64,000 nucleotides of DNA, taken from the NCBI GenBank assembly GCA_027605045.1, contig JAQFWX010000007.1, positions 1,674,001 through 1,738,000 of the forward strand, written 5' to 3'. Positions within the stretch are counted from its first letter, which is position 1, and every line of letters begins with the position of its first letter. Source of the DNA: Phallus indusiatus (Eukaryota > Basidiomycota > Agaricomycetes > Phallales > Phallaceae). The notes beneath the pieces were generated by a model, which had not been told where the DNA came from, ran no database searches, and saw nothing but the letters and a program-made list of their open reading frames with translations. The position numbers and the translations under genes were made by a program. Of this stretch, positions 35,180-45,236 are shown in pieces.

Positions 35180-36690
35180 ATGTCTTCCCAATCATCAACA
35201 CTAGTTCTGCCGATGGTGCCGCCAGCGACGTCGACAGAGTCAGTAGTGGCTGTTGTGGCAGCTGCAAGTGCACGTCCACGTTGGATACAGGTTCCCAACA
35301 CATTGGCAACCTGGCCTTGGCCTCGACCTCGAGAGATCAGTCCTCTTTATGATATATGCAAAGCCGAATCTTCAGCATGGATTCAGTCTTTCAGCGCGTT
35401 GGATGAATCTGTTCAAAAAGCATTAGACAAATGCATTCCCAGTAAGTACTAGTGGGGCACAATTCTGCAAAAAAGAAAAAAAAATTGAAGACTTACCACC
35501 ACTACTTATGAAAAGGTCTTTTGGTTGCATTGGGTTGCCCCGAGTCGTCCGAGTTATCTCCTGACAAAGGTTCGACGGGCTTTTGCTCTCTCTCTCCCCC
35601 TGATTTTAGTATATCGCTACTAATAATAATTTTCTCAAGACGCTTTTCGTCTCAACTGCGATTTAATAGCCTTTTTGTTTGTGATCGACGAGTACACGGA
35701 TAAAGAAGCTCCTGATGTGGTGCAAATCCAAACAGACATTATAATGGATGCATTCCATCATCCACACATTTCAAAGCCTGATACGAGTGATCAATGGATT
35801 CTGGGTGAAATGGCTCGTCAGTACGTTATTTCTTCATCTACCCCAAATAATACTCACTCATCGCTTATCGTTACAGATTTTGGGAAAACGCAATGCGTAT
35901 AATGACACCCACACTCCAACGCCGGTTTATCGATGCCTTTCAAACGTACCTCAGCGGTGTAGTTGAAGAAGCCAAAGACAGAACGACTCGTCACCGTCGC
36001 ACTGTCGAAGGCTATTTTGAGGTCCGTCGAAAAACCGTTGCGGCAAGACTTTTGTTCGTTTTAAGTGAAATCGATCTGGATATTCCTGAACATATCAGAA
36101 ACCATTCTGCCATCGAAACTTTGACGAGTTTGTCTGCTGATATGATTTTTGTTGAGAATGATGTGTTATCATATAACAAAGAGTAAGTAAGGAATTCAAT
36201 CAAGAAAAAAAAAAGAAAAAGTCATGACTCACAATTGTTTTGTTCTTTCAAAAAAGACAGGCTAGAGGTGACCCTCACAACTTGATTACAGTCGCTATGC
36301 GCGAATTCAACACGGACGTTCAAACCGCCATTGACTGGGCTGGGAATTTTCACGAGAGCCTGGAACGTCAATTCCTAGACCTATGGCTCAATACTGTTCC
36401 AACACTTATTCAGGGTCTGTCCAAACGGGCGGGTAAGGACGTTCAGGTTTATTGTGAAAGATTGGCTTGTTGGGTTCGGGGCAATAAATCCTGGTCCTTT
36501 GAGGTACGTTACGGCAGAAATCGCGTGCTATTTTTATAACCTTTGTTTTATTTAGTCCGAGAGATATTTTGGTGAATATGGACTGGAAATACAGAATACA
36601 TGTCGGGTCGAACTCCTCCCGGCGAGGAACTCCAATAGCATATCCGTCACTGGCAGCTGCGATGCCGGGCAAGGCGTTTCAAGTTCTTGA
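35180..36690 (+). CDS. Sesquiterpene synthase 1 (class I terpene cyclase)
   Basis: Exons 35180-35441, 35516-35569, 35640-35820, 35877-36182, 36257-36503 and 36556-36690 join in frame to 394 residues. Class I marks are present: the aspartate-rich DEYTD (D-D/E-x-x-D) in FVIDEYTDKEA and the NSE triad NDVLSYNKE, plus the late RY pair (SERYFG). Such enzymes ionise farnesyl diphosphate with three magnesium ions and cyclise it; the product cannot be told from sequence. The family is the basidiomycete sesquiterpene synthase group. The start MSSQSS at 35180 matches the ATGTCT starts of the other three copies. Compared with synthases 2 to 4, it has a longer second exon and more residues at the C-terminus, and no TATA box where copies 2 and 3 have one. 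Confidence 0.87.
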
Positions 36691-37230
36691 AACAAATTAG
36701 CTATTAGATGTGCATGTAGAGACCTGAATTTTTATTGTCAATCATTTTTTTGTCATTTGAGGAAGAGAGAAAGGTGCTGGATGTTCGCTGGGTATAATTG
36801 AGTAGTAAATGAATTATATGAGTCACTCGCCTGTTCGCATCCCTTTAGCGACCCCAGACTCGAATTTTTCGCCTTTGGCTCTCATTTCAAAGAAGGGATA
36901 GACAAATTCCTTTTTTGTCATTTGATTGAGAGGGAGGGGGAGAGAGAGAATCTGCCACGCTGAAGCTACTCGCGGGCACTATCCTCCGAGTGACCAACTT
37001 TGGGCGGTCGTCTATCATATAATCTATTCTCTTCCTCTTCCACTACGTCATCCTCTCGCTTCAAGTCCCAAGCTTTCTCCCTTAACCTTCCACATTCATA
37101 TTCAACTCTCGTGTCAGAATGCGATAGGTATCACACTTTCGTATAAGTGAATCATCATACGTTTCAGCTTTTTTCTTCGAGCTTCTTTGATGGTTTGCCC
37201 TCCTCCAAAGACTGAAATCATGATGTTTGC
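36691..37230. repeat. Terpene-unit downstream repeat
   Basis: The flank after synthase 1 is similar to that after synthase 2 (about 40680-41190) and in part to those after 3 and 4, with shared blocks such as GACTCACTCGCCTGTTCGCATC-like and AATCTGCCACGCTGAAG. It marks the duplicated unit of gene plus about 0.5 kb of 3' flank. No gene seen. Confidence 0.6.
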
Positions 37231-37722
37231 CACGGGTCGACTCTTCGTCCAGCTTATTTCAACACACCATGCGAGTCGATCAAGGAGAAAGTGTATAACA
37301 ACAATCATTAACGGTACTTGTTGTCTTTGAGAATTTGACGGCTTTCAGGCAAACTGTTCTCATCTGCTACATCGTTCTATCCCTCTCCTCCTTCATCGCC
37401 TCTCCTTTCTCCATTGCCTATGTCAACGTCGGACTCTACAACTCAAACACATGCTCACATGCTATTCTTGCGTCTATTACGTCACAGAAGTTGTCCTCCA
37501 AACTTGGAAATGCGTTCTAGGACGCTTTTGCACGACCATCTTCGTCGTCTTCCTCTTCCTCTTCCTCTACGTCTTCTGCTTCTGCGTTGTATTGTGGTGA
37601 TTGGGATCATGATACAGTGAGACGTGCGTTGGAAGATAAAGCGGTTGTTAAGTTAAGATCGTAGATGTGGATACTACTGGTGGTAGTGGTAGTAATGAGG
37701 TTGATTCTGCGGATCCAATATA
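37231..37722 (+). pseudogene. Degraded 3' fragment of the bZIP gene
   Basis: This segment is a diverged copy of 33086-33560 of the bZIP gene: the CTTCGTCCAGCTTATTTCAA start, the Ser/Pro-rich block, the LASI/SxKLGNAF block and the GDWDHD-like block appear in the same order. Frameshifts and in-frame stops interrupt it, and the DNA-binding part is missing. It lies between synthase 1 and synthase 2. Confidence 0.8.
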
Positions 37723-39030
37723 GAGGTAAGTAAGTTGATGTTGATTAAACCTTAACTGAATGTACGTAGAAAGCAAAGAGGATCGATTATAGTAACTATG
37801 GAGGTAGTCTCAGATCGGGTCTGTAGACTAATGTAGATGTCCTATGACTACTTGTGACTTGGCACCGATGCACAACAAAAGCTCCGCACGGACGAGCATT
37901 TTCAGCGATTTGCGAAAGAAATTGTGAGTAAATTACAATACCGATTATGCAAGGCTGACAGTGTCTCTGGCGTCTCAGTTAAGTTACGTGAACGATCCGT
38001 CCAGGTTCTGGTCCACAGATTTTCTCCTTCGCAACCCTACTCCTTTTCTGCTTTCAGCAATGATGAAGTGAGAGAAAGAGAGCTAAGGAGCGCTTTGTTG
38101 CCCTTTTAACAAAGAGAAAACTAGGAAAGGCTTTAGAAAATGAAAAATGGGACGTATATCGGTCTCTTTTCAAGAGAACCTCAGGCGTGAGGACCGAGAA
38201 TGCTATGAGGGCTTGGTGCAACACAAACTTTCGTCGATGACGAGACATGGGTGAGTAAGGCGCGACGACTTAGTACTTAATATTTAATACCCACTTTTGT
38301 TTTCACCAGCATTGACTAATTTCGCCAGCGGCTATACATACATGTGATAACGGCAGTCGTACAATCTATGACACCCGGACATTTTACCTTACCCGTGTAA
38401 AACAGAATTGCGACGTAACACGTTGATTTCTGCGACAGGTATTATTACGCTACCACTCAGAAACCCATGAAAGCGGTGTTAACCACACCACATCCACTTT
38501 CGCATACTTTCCTTGGCAGAGCTCGACGGATAACCTTCCAAACAGTGCTGGGACGACGCAAAAGAGGATGAAAAAGTATTGATAACGCACGAAGCCACAA
38601 GGCATCGATAGGTTGACTTGCATTTCCTTCACGCTTTTTGCATTACATATTATATCACATGCTCGTGCGAGGCATAGGGCTCGAGATGACATTCAACTCG
38701 TCAAGGCAAGACTTGTGTCAGAACATGAATCCATTGCCGAATGCATAAACCATTTCCACTTCTGGCTCGTGTATGAACCTGCCTATCGATAATCGCCTAC
38801 TATACGAACGATTGTGAGGGTGAATACACATATTTACATAGTGCATTGTCATACTATGAACATATATTTACTACGTCGCAACTTGAAACTTGAAGGACCG
38901 TAAACTCTTATTACGCCATTACACTGACATTAATGGGGGGGAAAAAGTGTGGCAAACTGGCAGAATTGATGACTTTTTTTGTCATATGTATATTTATATG
39001 TGTATTGATCATTGTTCAACGTCGTTTTTG
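37723..39030. other. Intergenic, no supported gene
   Basis: Only short open frames are present, without start, splice or family support. The right copy of the inverted repeat begins at its end. Confidence 0.45.
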
Positions 39031-39063
39031 AGATAATTGAAAAGTCCGTGTCGGAAATAAATT
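39031..39063 (-). repeat. Right copy of inverted repeat around synthase 1
   Basis: Reverse complement of 34778-34812 with a three-base shorter T-run; weaker similarity extends a further 10-15 bp (GTCGTTTTTG side). Confidence 0.6.
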
Positions 39064-39173
39064 TCTATGGTCCTTCTCGACGACGTATACTATGTAGTAA
39101 AATAATGACAGCACTATAACAAATTTAAGACAAAAGCCGTTTGTCTTGTCTTTTGCCACCTCATCATTATCCT

Positions 39174-39180
39174 TATAAAT
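39174..39180 (+). promoter_or_regulatory. TATA box of synthase 2
   Basis: TATAAAT about 50 bp before the ATG at 39228, embedded in sequence shared with synthase 3 (ATCTTCCTTATAAAC at 41756-41770). Confidence 0.5.
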
Positions 39181-39227
39181 AGAAACGTTGTATGGTAGAA
39201 CTCCAGCAGCAACAAAACTCAATTTGA

Positions 39228-40637
39228 ATGTCTACTCCATCATCACTGCCAGTGCCGACGACAACACCACCGACGTCCGAGTCAGTCGCACGTTGGATAC
39301 ACCTTCCCAATACAATGGCTTCTTGGCTTTGGCCTCGAAAGATTAATCCTCATTATGATTCAGATATATGCAAGGCGGAAACTTCAGCATGGCTCGAATC
39401 TTTCAGCACTTTGGATAAATCTGTTCAAGAAGCATTAAACAAATGCATGTATAGTAAGCAACTCCAAGTTACTGTTTCTCTGCAACAGAATGGAAGCTGA
39501 CCTTTGACGTATTTATATATGTAAAGGTCTTTTTGTTGCACTGTGTTATCCATCTCTTGACAAAGGTGCCGGTTCCTGATATTCTTGCTTGATCAATATC
39601 ATTAGTATTTAAAAACTGATTAAGAGGGCTTTCGCATTGGCTGTGATTTATTATGCATTATATTTTTGCTCGACGAGTACACGGATGACGAAACTCCTGA
39701 AGGGGTGCAAATCAAAGCAGACATCGTTATGGACGCAATCCATCATCCGCACCATCCAAGGCTGGCGACTGAATGGGTTGGGGGTGAGATAGTTCGTCAG
39801 TACGTTATTTAATTCAAAAACCGCACCGTCTCAAGTAAAACTCACTCACAGATTTGTTTAGATTTTGGGAAAATGCAATAGGCAGAATGACACCCATAGC
39901 TCAACGCCGTTTTATCGATGAGTTCCAAACGTATCTCAAAGGTGTGGTTGAAGAAGCTCAAGACAGAACAACCGATCATCATCGCACTGTCGAAAGCTAT
40001 TTTGAGATCCGTCGAAAAACGATCTCGTCGAGAGTTTTGTTCATTTTATGTGAAATGGATCTGGATATCCCCGACGATATTATAAGACATCCTGTCATAG
40101 AAACCTTGTCAAGCATGTCTGATCTGAGTTTCATTGAAAATGATTTATCATCATATAATAAAGAGTAAGAAATCAATCAATCAACCATTAACTAATGCGC
40201 TATTGGAGACTCACAAACTGTTTTTTTCTTTCAAAAAAAAAGACAGGCTAGAGGTGACCCTCACAACTTGGTTACGGTCGCCATGCGCGAATTTAACATG
40301 GACATTCAAACGGCCATCGACTGGGTTGGAAATTACCACAAGAACCTTGAACATCAATTCCTAGACAAGTGGCTCCAAATTCCGACCGTCACTTCCGGTC
40401 TGCCCGAACAAACGGGTAAGGACGTTCAGGTTTACTGTGAAAGATTGGCTTATTGGGTTCGGGGCAACCAATGCTGGTCCTTCGAGGTATGTTATGTTGT
40501 AATTGCCATACTACTGTTTTTTTATTATTATATTGCATATTGTTATTTAGTCCGAGCGATATTTTGGTAAATGTGGCCTGGAAATACAGAAGACACGTCG
40601 GGTCGAACTTCTCCCGGGCCCGGGGAATGCCAATTAG
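39228..40637 (+). CDS. Sesquiterpene synthase 2
   Basis: Exons 39228-39453, 39527-39565, 39625-39799, 39862-40164, 40243-40486 and 40551-40637 encode 357 residues. It has DEYTD in LLDEYTDDE, the NSE triad NDLSSYNKE and the RY pair in SERYFGKCG, so it should be a working class I cyclase. Exon sizes match synthases 3 and 4. The C-terminus ends earlier than in synthase 3 because one extra G is present in the run at 40622-40625; the change is beyond the RY pair and may be harmless, or an assembly error. TATA box about 50 bp upstream. Product unknown. Confidence 0.86.
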
Positions 40638-40792
40638 TATATTCGTCAGCTGCGACGGGCAGTGTGTTTAAAGTTCTTGAGACAACTAAGCAAACCGAGC
40701 TTTTTGGATGAAAGCATTTGTGGAAATGCATGTAGAGACCTAAATTTTTTTGTTGTCATTTGAGGAACAGAGAAGCTGGATTTTCGCTAATA

Positions 40793-40873
40793 GGCCGTTT
40801 CACTGTCCGTTTTGCTGCCCGTTTCACTTTAAGTTACATAAAACGGCGGATGAAACGGCGAGCAAATGAAACG
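40793..40873. mobile_element. Small GGCCGTTTCACT hairpin element, copy 1
   Basis: An imperfect palindrome: the left arm GGCCGTTTCACTG...CCCGTTTCAC is answered by AAACGGCGGATGAAACGG...ATGAAACG on the right. The equivalent place after synthases 1 and 4 lacks it, so it behaves as an insertion. Size and structure suit a miniature non-autonomous element. Confidence 0.55.
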
Positions 40874-41763
40874 TCTCTTGGATATGATGAATTGAACCAA
40901 GTTCAACCAATGAATTATTTGACTCACTCGCCTGTTCGCATCCTTTTGCCGGCCCCGGGCCCAAATTTTTCACCTTTACCTCTCATTGCAAAAGAAAAGA
41001 TTAGACAGATGTCATATGATTGAGAGAGAAAGAGAAAGAGAAAATTTGCCACACTGAAGCGCTGAAATCTACTTGCGGGCGCCGAGCACTGTATCCTCCG
41101 ACTGTCGTCTTCCTACTAGGCTTCCACTACGTCATCTTCAAGCTTTAAAGCTCAGTCAACGTTCCACATTTAACGTTGTCAACTCTCGTGCTCATATATG
41201 TAGATAATTTAGGTATGAACATTACTGTATCATTGATCCTTAAAATGTGGACGTCTATTCAGCCTGAGCCTGAGGTGCAGGGATATCTGACCCGTGACAT
41301 GAATCATACATCTCAAATTTTCTTATGAAGGTTTCTTCAATGGTTTTGCCTAAAGAACAAAATCATAACGTTTTCCGCAGGAGTTCTTTCGAAGAGCTCC
41401 GAGAGTTACTATCATACTAAAGTTGATCTGGTATAAGACTAAGCCCGACACTCGCATAGAGAGAATGAAGTCAGAAGAAGGTGAAACGGTGGCCGACTGC
41501 CCAGTGAAACTTACATGCTTCGGACACGGATTTCAAGCCTCTCAGGTCTCAGTTTCAAAACAGTTTCAAAATAAATTACATACATACTCTGGCATCCCAT
41601 ATAAATACATTTTAAATACATTCTGCCGATGGGTCTGACTAATAAGCCACGCTCCTCGACGTATACTATTAGATACTATGTAAAGTAATAACTGCACTAT
41701 AACAGATTTCAAGGGTTGAAGAGAATCGAATTTTTCTTGACTTTCGCCACTCCACATCTTCCT

Positions 41764-41769
41764 TATAAA
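41764..41769 (+). promoter_or_regulatory. TATA box of synthase 3
   Basis: TATAAA about 50 bp before the ATG at 41815, in the same context as that of synthase 2. Confidence 0.45.
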
Positions 41770-41814
41770 CAGGACGCTGTATGGGTAAACATCCAGCAGC
41801 AACAAACGTCAATA

Positions 41815-43229
41815 ATGTCTACCCTATCATCACTACCGACGACAGCACCGACGTCGCTCGCACGTTGGATACAAATTCCAAACACATTGGCTTCCTGGCC
41901 TTGGTCTCGAAAGATCAATCCTCACTATGATTCAGGTATATGCAAGGCGGAAACTTCAGCATGGATTGAGCCTTTTAGCGCTTTGGATAAATCTGTTCAA
42001 GAAGCATTAAACAAATGCATGTCTAGTAGGCAACTTCAAGTTATGGTTTTTCTGCAAACAGAACGGAAGCTGACCTTTGACACATTTATATATGTAAAGG
42101 TCTTTTTGTTGCACTGTGTTATCCATCTCTCGACAAAGGTACCAATTCTTATAAAGAAATTCTTCCCTAATTAGTATTGAAAACCGGTTAAGAGGGTTTT
42201 CACGTTGGCTGTGATTTATTAAGCGTTCTATTCATGATTGACGAGTACACGGATAAAGAAGCTCCTGATGCGGTGCAAATCAAAGCAGACATCGTTATGG
42301 ACGCAGTTCATCATCCGCACCATCCAAGGCTCACGACTGAATGGATTGGGGTGAGATAGTTCGTCAGTACGTTATTTAATCCATAATTCTTCATCCATTT
42401 CAAATAATGCTCATTGTTCAGATTTTGGGAGAACGCAATAAGCAATATGACACTCATAGCCCAACGCCGTTTTATCGATGCCTTCCAAACGTATCTCAAG
42501 GGTGTGGTTGAAGAAGCTCAAGACAGAACAACCCATCGCCTTCGCACTATCGAAAGCTATTTTGAGATCCGTCGAAAAACTGTCGCAACGAGAGTTTTGT
42601 TCGTTTTATGTGAAATGGACCTAAATATTCCCGACGATATTATGAGACATCCTGTCATCGAAACATTAACAAGCTTGTCTGTTGATATGAGTTTCATTGA
42701 AAATGATTTACTCTCATATAATAAAGAGTAAGAGGTCAATCAATCATTAATCTGCCAGTGACTCACAAACTGTTCTTTCAAAAAAAGACAGGCTAGAGGT
42801 GACCCTCACAACTTGATTACAGTTGCCATGCGCGAATTCAACACGGACGTTCAAGCCGCCATCGACTGGGCTGGGAATTATCATAAGTCCCTTGAACGCC
42901 AATTCCTACACAAATGGCTTCATATTCCGACGGTCACTCTTGGTCTGCCTGAACAAGCGGGTAGGGACGTTCAGGGTTACTGTGAAAGATTGGCTTATTG
43001 CGTTCGAGGCAACAAATGCTGGTCCTTCGAAGTACGTGTGATTTGCATCATCTATGGAATTTCTGACTTCTGTTTTTATCGCCTTGTATAGTCCGAGCGA
43101 TATTTTGGTACATGTGGCCTGGAAATACAGAAGACACGTCGGGTCGAACTCCTCCCGGGCCCGGGAATGCCAATTAGCATATTCGTCAGCTGCGACGGGC
43201 AGTGTGTTCAAAATTCTTGGGACAACTAA
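41815..43229 (+). pseudogene. Sesquiterpene synthase 3 with one-base frameshift
   Basis: All six exons are recognisable (41815-42025, 42100-42138, 42193-42366, 42422-42727, 42788-43031, 43092-43229) with DEYTD, NDLLSYNKE and SERYFGTCG retained. Exon 3 is 174 nt where synthases 2 and 4 have 175. The missing base is in the G run at 42348-42351 (five Gs in synthase 4), just after TTEWIG, and leads to a stop right away. No alternative splice rescues the frame. If real, it removes the NSE triad and inactivates the gene; if it is a homopolymer error the gene is intact. The TATA box and the rest of the gene look undamaged, which favours a very recent loss or an error. Confidence 0.75.
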
Positions 43230-43438
43230 GGAAACCGAGCGCTACTTAGATGAAAGCATTTGTGGAATGTATGAACGTATAGATCTAAATTTTTCTTGTC
43301 AATTGTTTTTTTGTCATTTGAAGAACAGAGTGAAGAACAGAGAAAAAGATGCTGGATGTTCGCTAATAGCGCTATGATGTATCCGCCCGCGTTTGTATTA
43401 CTTTCTGGCCCTAGTAAATAGGGGATATCAAAGTACTA

Positions 43439-43505
43439 GGCCGTTTCACTGACTCCATTTCACTTTTAGTTAAAACGGCGGGTAAAACGGCGAACAAGTG
43501 AAACA
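43439..43505. mobile_element. Small GGCCGTTTCACT hairpin element, copy 2
   Basis: A shorter relative of the element at 40793: GGCCGTTTCACTG at the left is answered by CAAGTGAAACAG at the right, with AAACGGCGGGTAAAACGGCG inside. It sits at a different point of the synthase 3 flank from copy 1 in the synthase 2 flank. Confidence 0.5.
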
Positions 43506-43611
43506 GTGGCACCTCTTGGCACCTCTTGAATGAATCATGCACATGATGAATTGAACTAAGTTCGACCAATGAATTATATGACTCGACTCACCTGTTCCCA
43601 TCCCTTTGCTG

Positions 43612-43754
43612 GACCGTAAGGTCATTTTCACGTTTCTCAGCTCCCATTCAATCCTCTATACAGTTGTCGATGCTAATTCCTAAGCGATAAACGGGATGTC
43701 GTGATCGGTTAATTCCGTGTTTTGCTAAAAAAACGTGAAAATGACCTTCCGGCC
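43612..43754. mobile_element. MITE-like element with terminal inverted repeats
   Basis: The 18-bp ends AAGGTCATTTTCACGTTT (43618-43635) and AAACGTGAAAATGACCTT (43731-43748) are perfect reverse complements. Weaker pairing extends to 24 bp (GACCGT against CCGGCC flanks). The interior of about 95 bp is non-coding. Size and ends fit a miniature inverted-repeat transposable element; no clear target-site duplication can be read. It ends about 120 bp before synthase 4. Confidence 0.7.
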
Positions 43755-43871
43755 TGTTGAGCGTGTATAATAAATCTCCCACGAACACTGGTTCCCTGAA
43801 TTACTCTACCTAAGTACTTCCTGACGGTGCATATCAACGGTTAAAAATCCAGCAGCAACAAAACACAATAA

Positions 43872-45236
43872 ATGTCTATTACCCCATCATCACTGCCGAC
43901 GACAGCACCGACGTCACCGTCGCCTGCACGTTGGATACGCATTCCAAATACATTGGCTTCCTGGCCTTGGCCTCGGAAGATTAATCTTCATTATGATGCA
44001 GATATATGCAAGGCTGAAACCTCAGCATGGGTCGAGTCTTTCAGCACTTTGGATAAATCTGTTCAAGAAGCATTAAACAAATGCATGTCTAGTAAGTAAC
44101 TTCAAGTTGTTGTTTCTCTGAAAACAGAAGCTGACCCTTGGCACATTTATATATGTGAAGGTCTTTTTGTTGCACTGTGTTATCCATCTCTCGACAAAGG
44201 TACCAATTCTTATAAAGAAATTCTTCCCTAATTAGTATTGAAAACCGGTTAAGAGGGTTTTCACGTTGGCTGTGATTTATTAAGCGTTCTCGTTATGATC
44301 GACGAGTACACGGATGAAGAAACTCCTGATGCGGTGCAAATCAAAGCAGACATCGTTATGGACGCAGTTCATCATCCGCACCATCCAAGGCTCACGACTG
44401 AATGGATTGGGGGTGAGATAGTTCGTCAGTACGTTATTTAATCCATAATTCTTCATCCATTTCAAATAATACTCACTCATTTTTCAGATTTTGGGAGAAC
44501 GCAATAGGCAAAATGACACCCATAGCTCAACGCCGTTTTATCGATGAGTTTCAAACGTTTCTCAAGGGTGTGGTTGAAGAAGCTCAGGACAGAACAACCC
44601 GTCACCTTCGCACTATCGAAAGCTATTTTGAGATCCGTCGAAAAACGGTCGCAGCGAGAGTTTTGTTCGTTATATGTGAAATGGACCTAAATATTCCCGA
44701 TGATATTATGAGACATCCTGTCATCGAAACCTTGACAAACTTATCTGTTGATATGACTTTCGTTGATAATGATTTGTTTTCATACAATAAAGAGTGAGAG
44801 ATCAATCAATCATTGATCTGCCAGTGACTCACAAGTTGTTCGTTCAAAAAAGACAGGCTAAGTGTGACCCTCACAACTTAATTACGGTCGCCATGCGCGA
44901 ATTTAAAACGGATGTTCAAATCGCCATTGACTGGGCTGGGAATTATCACGACTTCCTTGTACGTCAATTTCAAGACAAATGGCTCCATATTTCGACGGTC
45001 ATTCTTGGTCTGCCTGAACAAACGGGTAGGGACATTCAGGTTTACTGTGAAAGATTGGCTTATTGGGTTCGAGGCACTCAATGCTGGTCCTTCGAAGTAC
45101 GTGTAATTCGCATCAGCTATGGAATTTCTGACTTCTGTTTTATCCCATTGTTTAGTCCGAGCGATATTTTGGTACATGTGGCCTGGAAATACAGAAGACA
45201 CGTCAGCTTCAGCTCCTCCCGAGGGAGTTTAATTGA
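43872..45236 (+). CDS. Sesquiterpene synthase 4
   Basis: Exons 43872-44091, 44161-44199, 44254-44428, 44488-44793, 44853-45096 and 45156-45236 encode 354 residues. Aspartate-rich DEYTD (VMIDEYTDEE), NSE triad NDLFSYNKE and SERYFGTCG are all present, so catalysis on farnesyl diphosphate is likely. Intron 2 and adjoining exon sequence are base-for-base the same as in synthase 3, while other parts differ. The C-terminus ends shortly after the RY pair (LPREFN). The upstream region is replaced by a MITE-like element and unrelated sequence, and no TATA box is seen at the usual place, so its expression may differ from copies 2 and 3. Confidence 0.87.

Larger units (their letters stand above)
40638..41814. 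other. Intergenic: terpene-unit 3' flank and synthase 3 promoter
   Basis: From 40680 to 41190 it is the repeated 3' flank of the terpene unit, interrupted by a hairpin insertion at 40793-40873. The stretch 41320-41390 resembles 37170-37225, just before the bZIP fragment. No gene seen. Confidence 0.5.
43230..43871. other. Intergenic between synthases 3 and 4, with two inserted elements
   Basis: It holds the second hairpin element (43439-43505) and the MITE-like element (43612-43754). The usual TATA-bearing promoter block of synthases 2 and 3 is not present before synthase 4; homology resumes only at the CCAGCAGCAAC block about 20 bp before the ATG. Confidence 0.55.
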
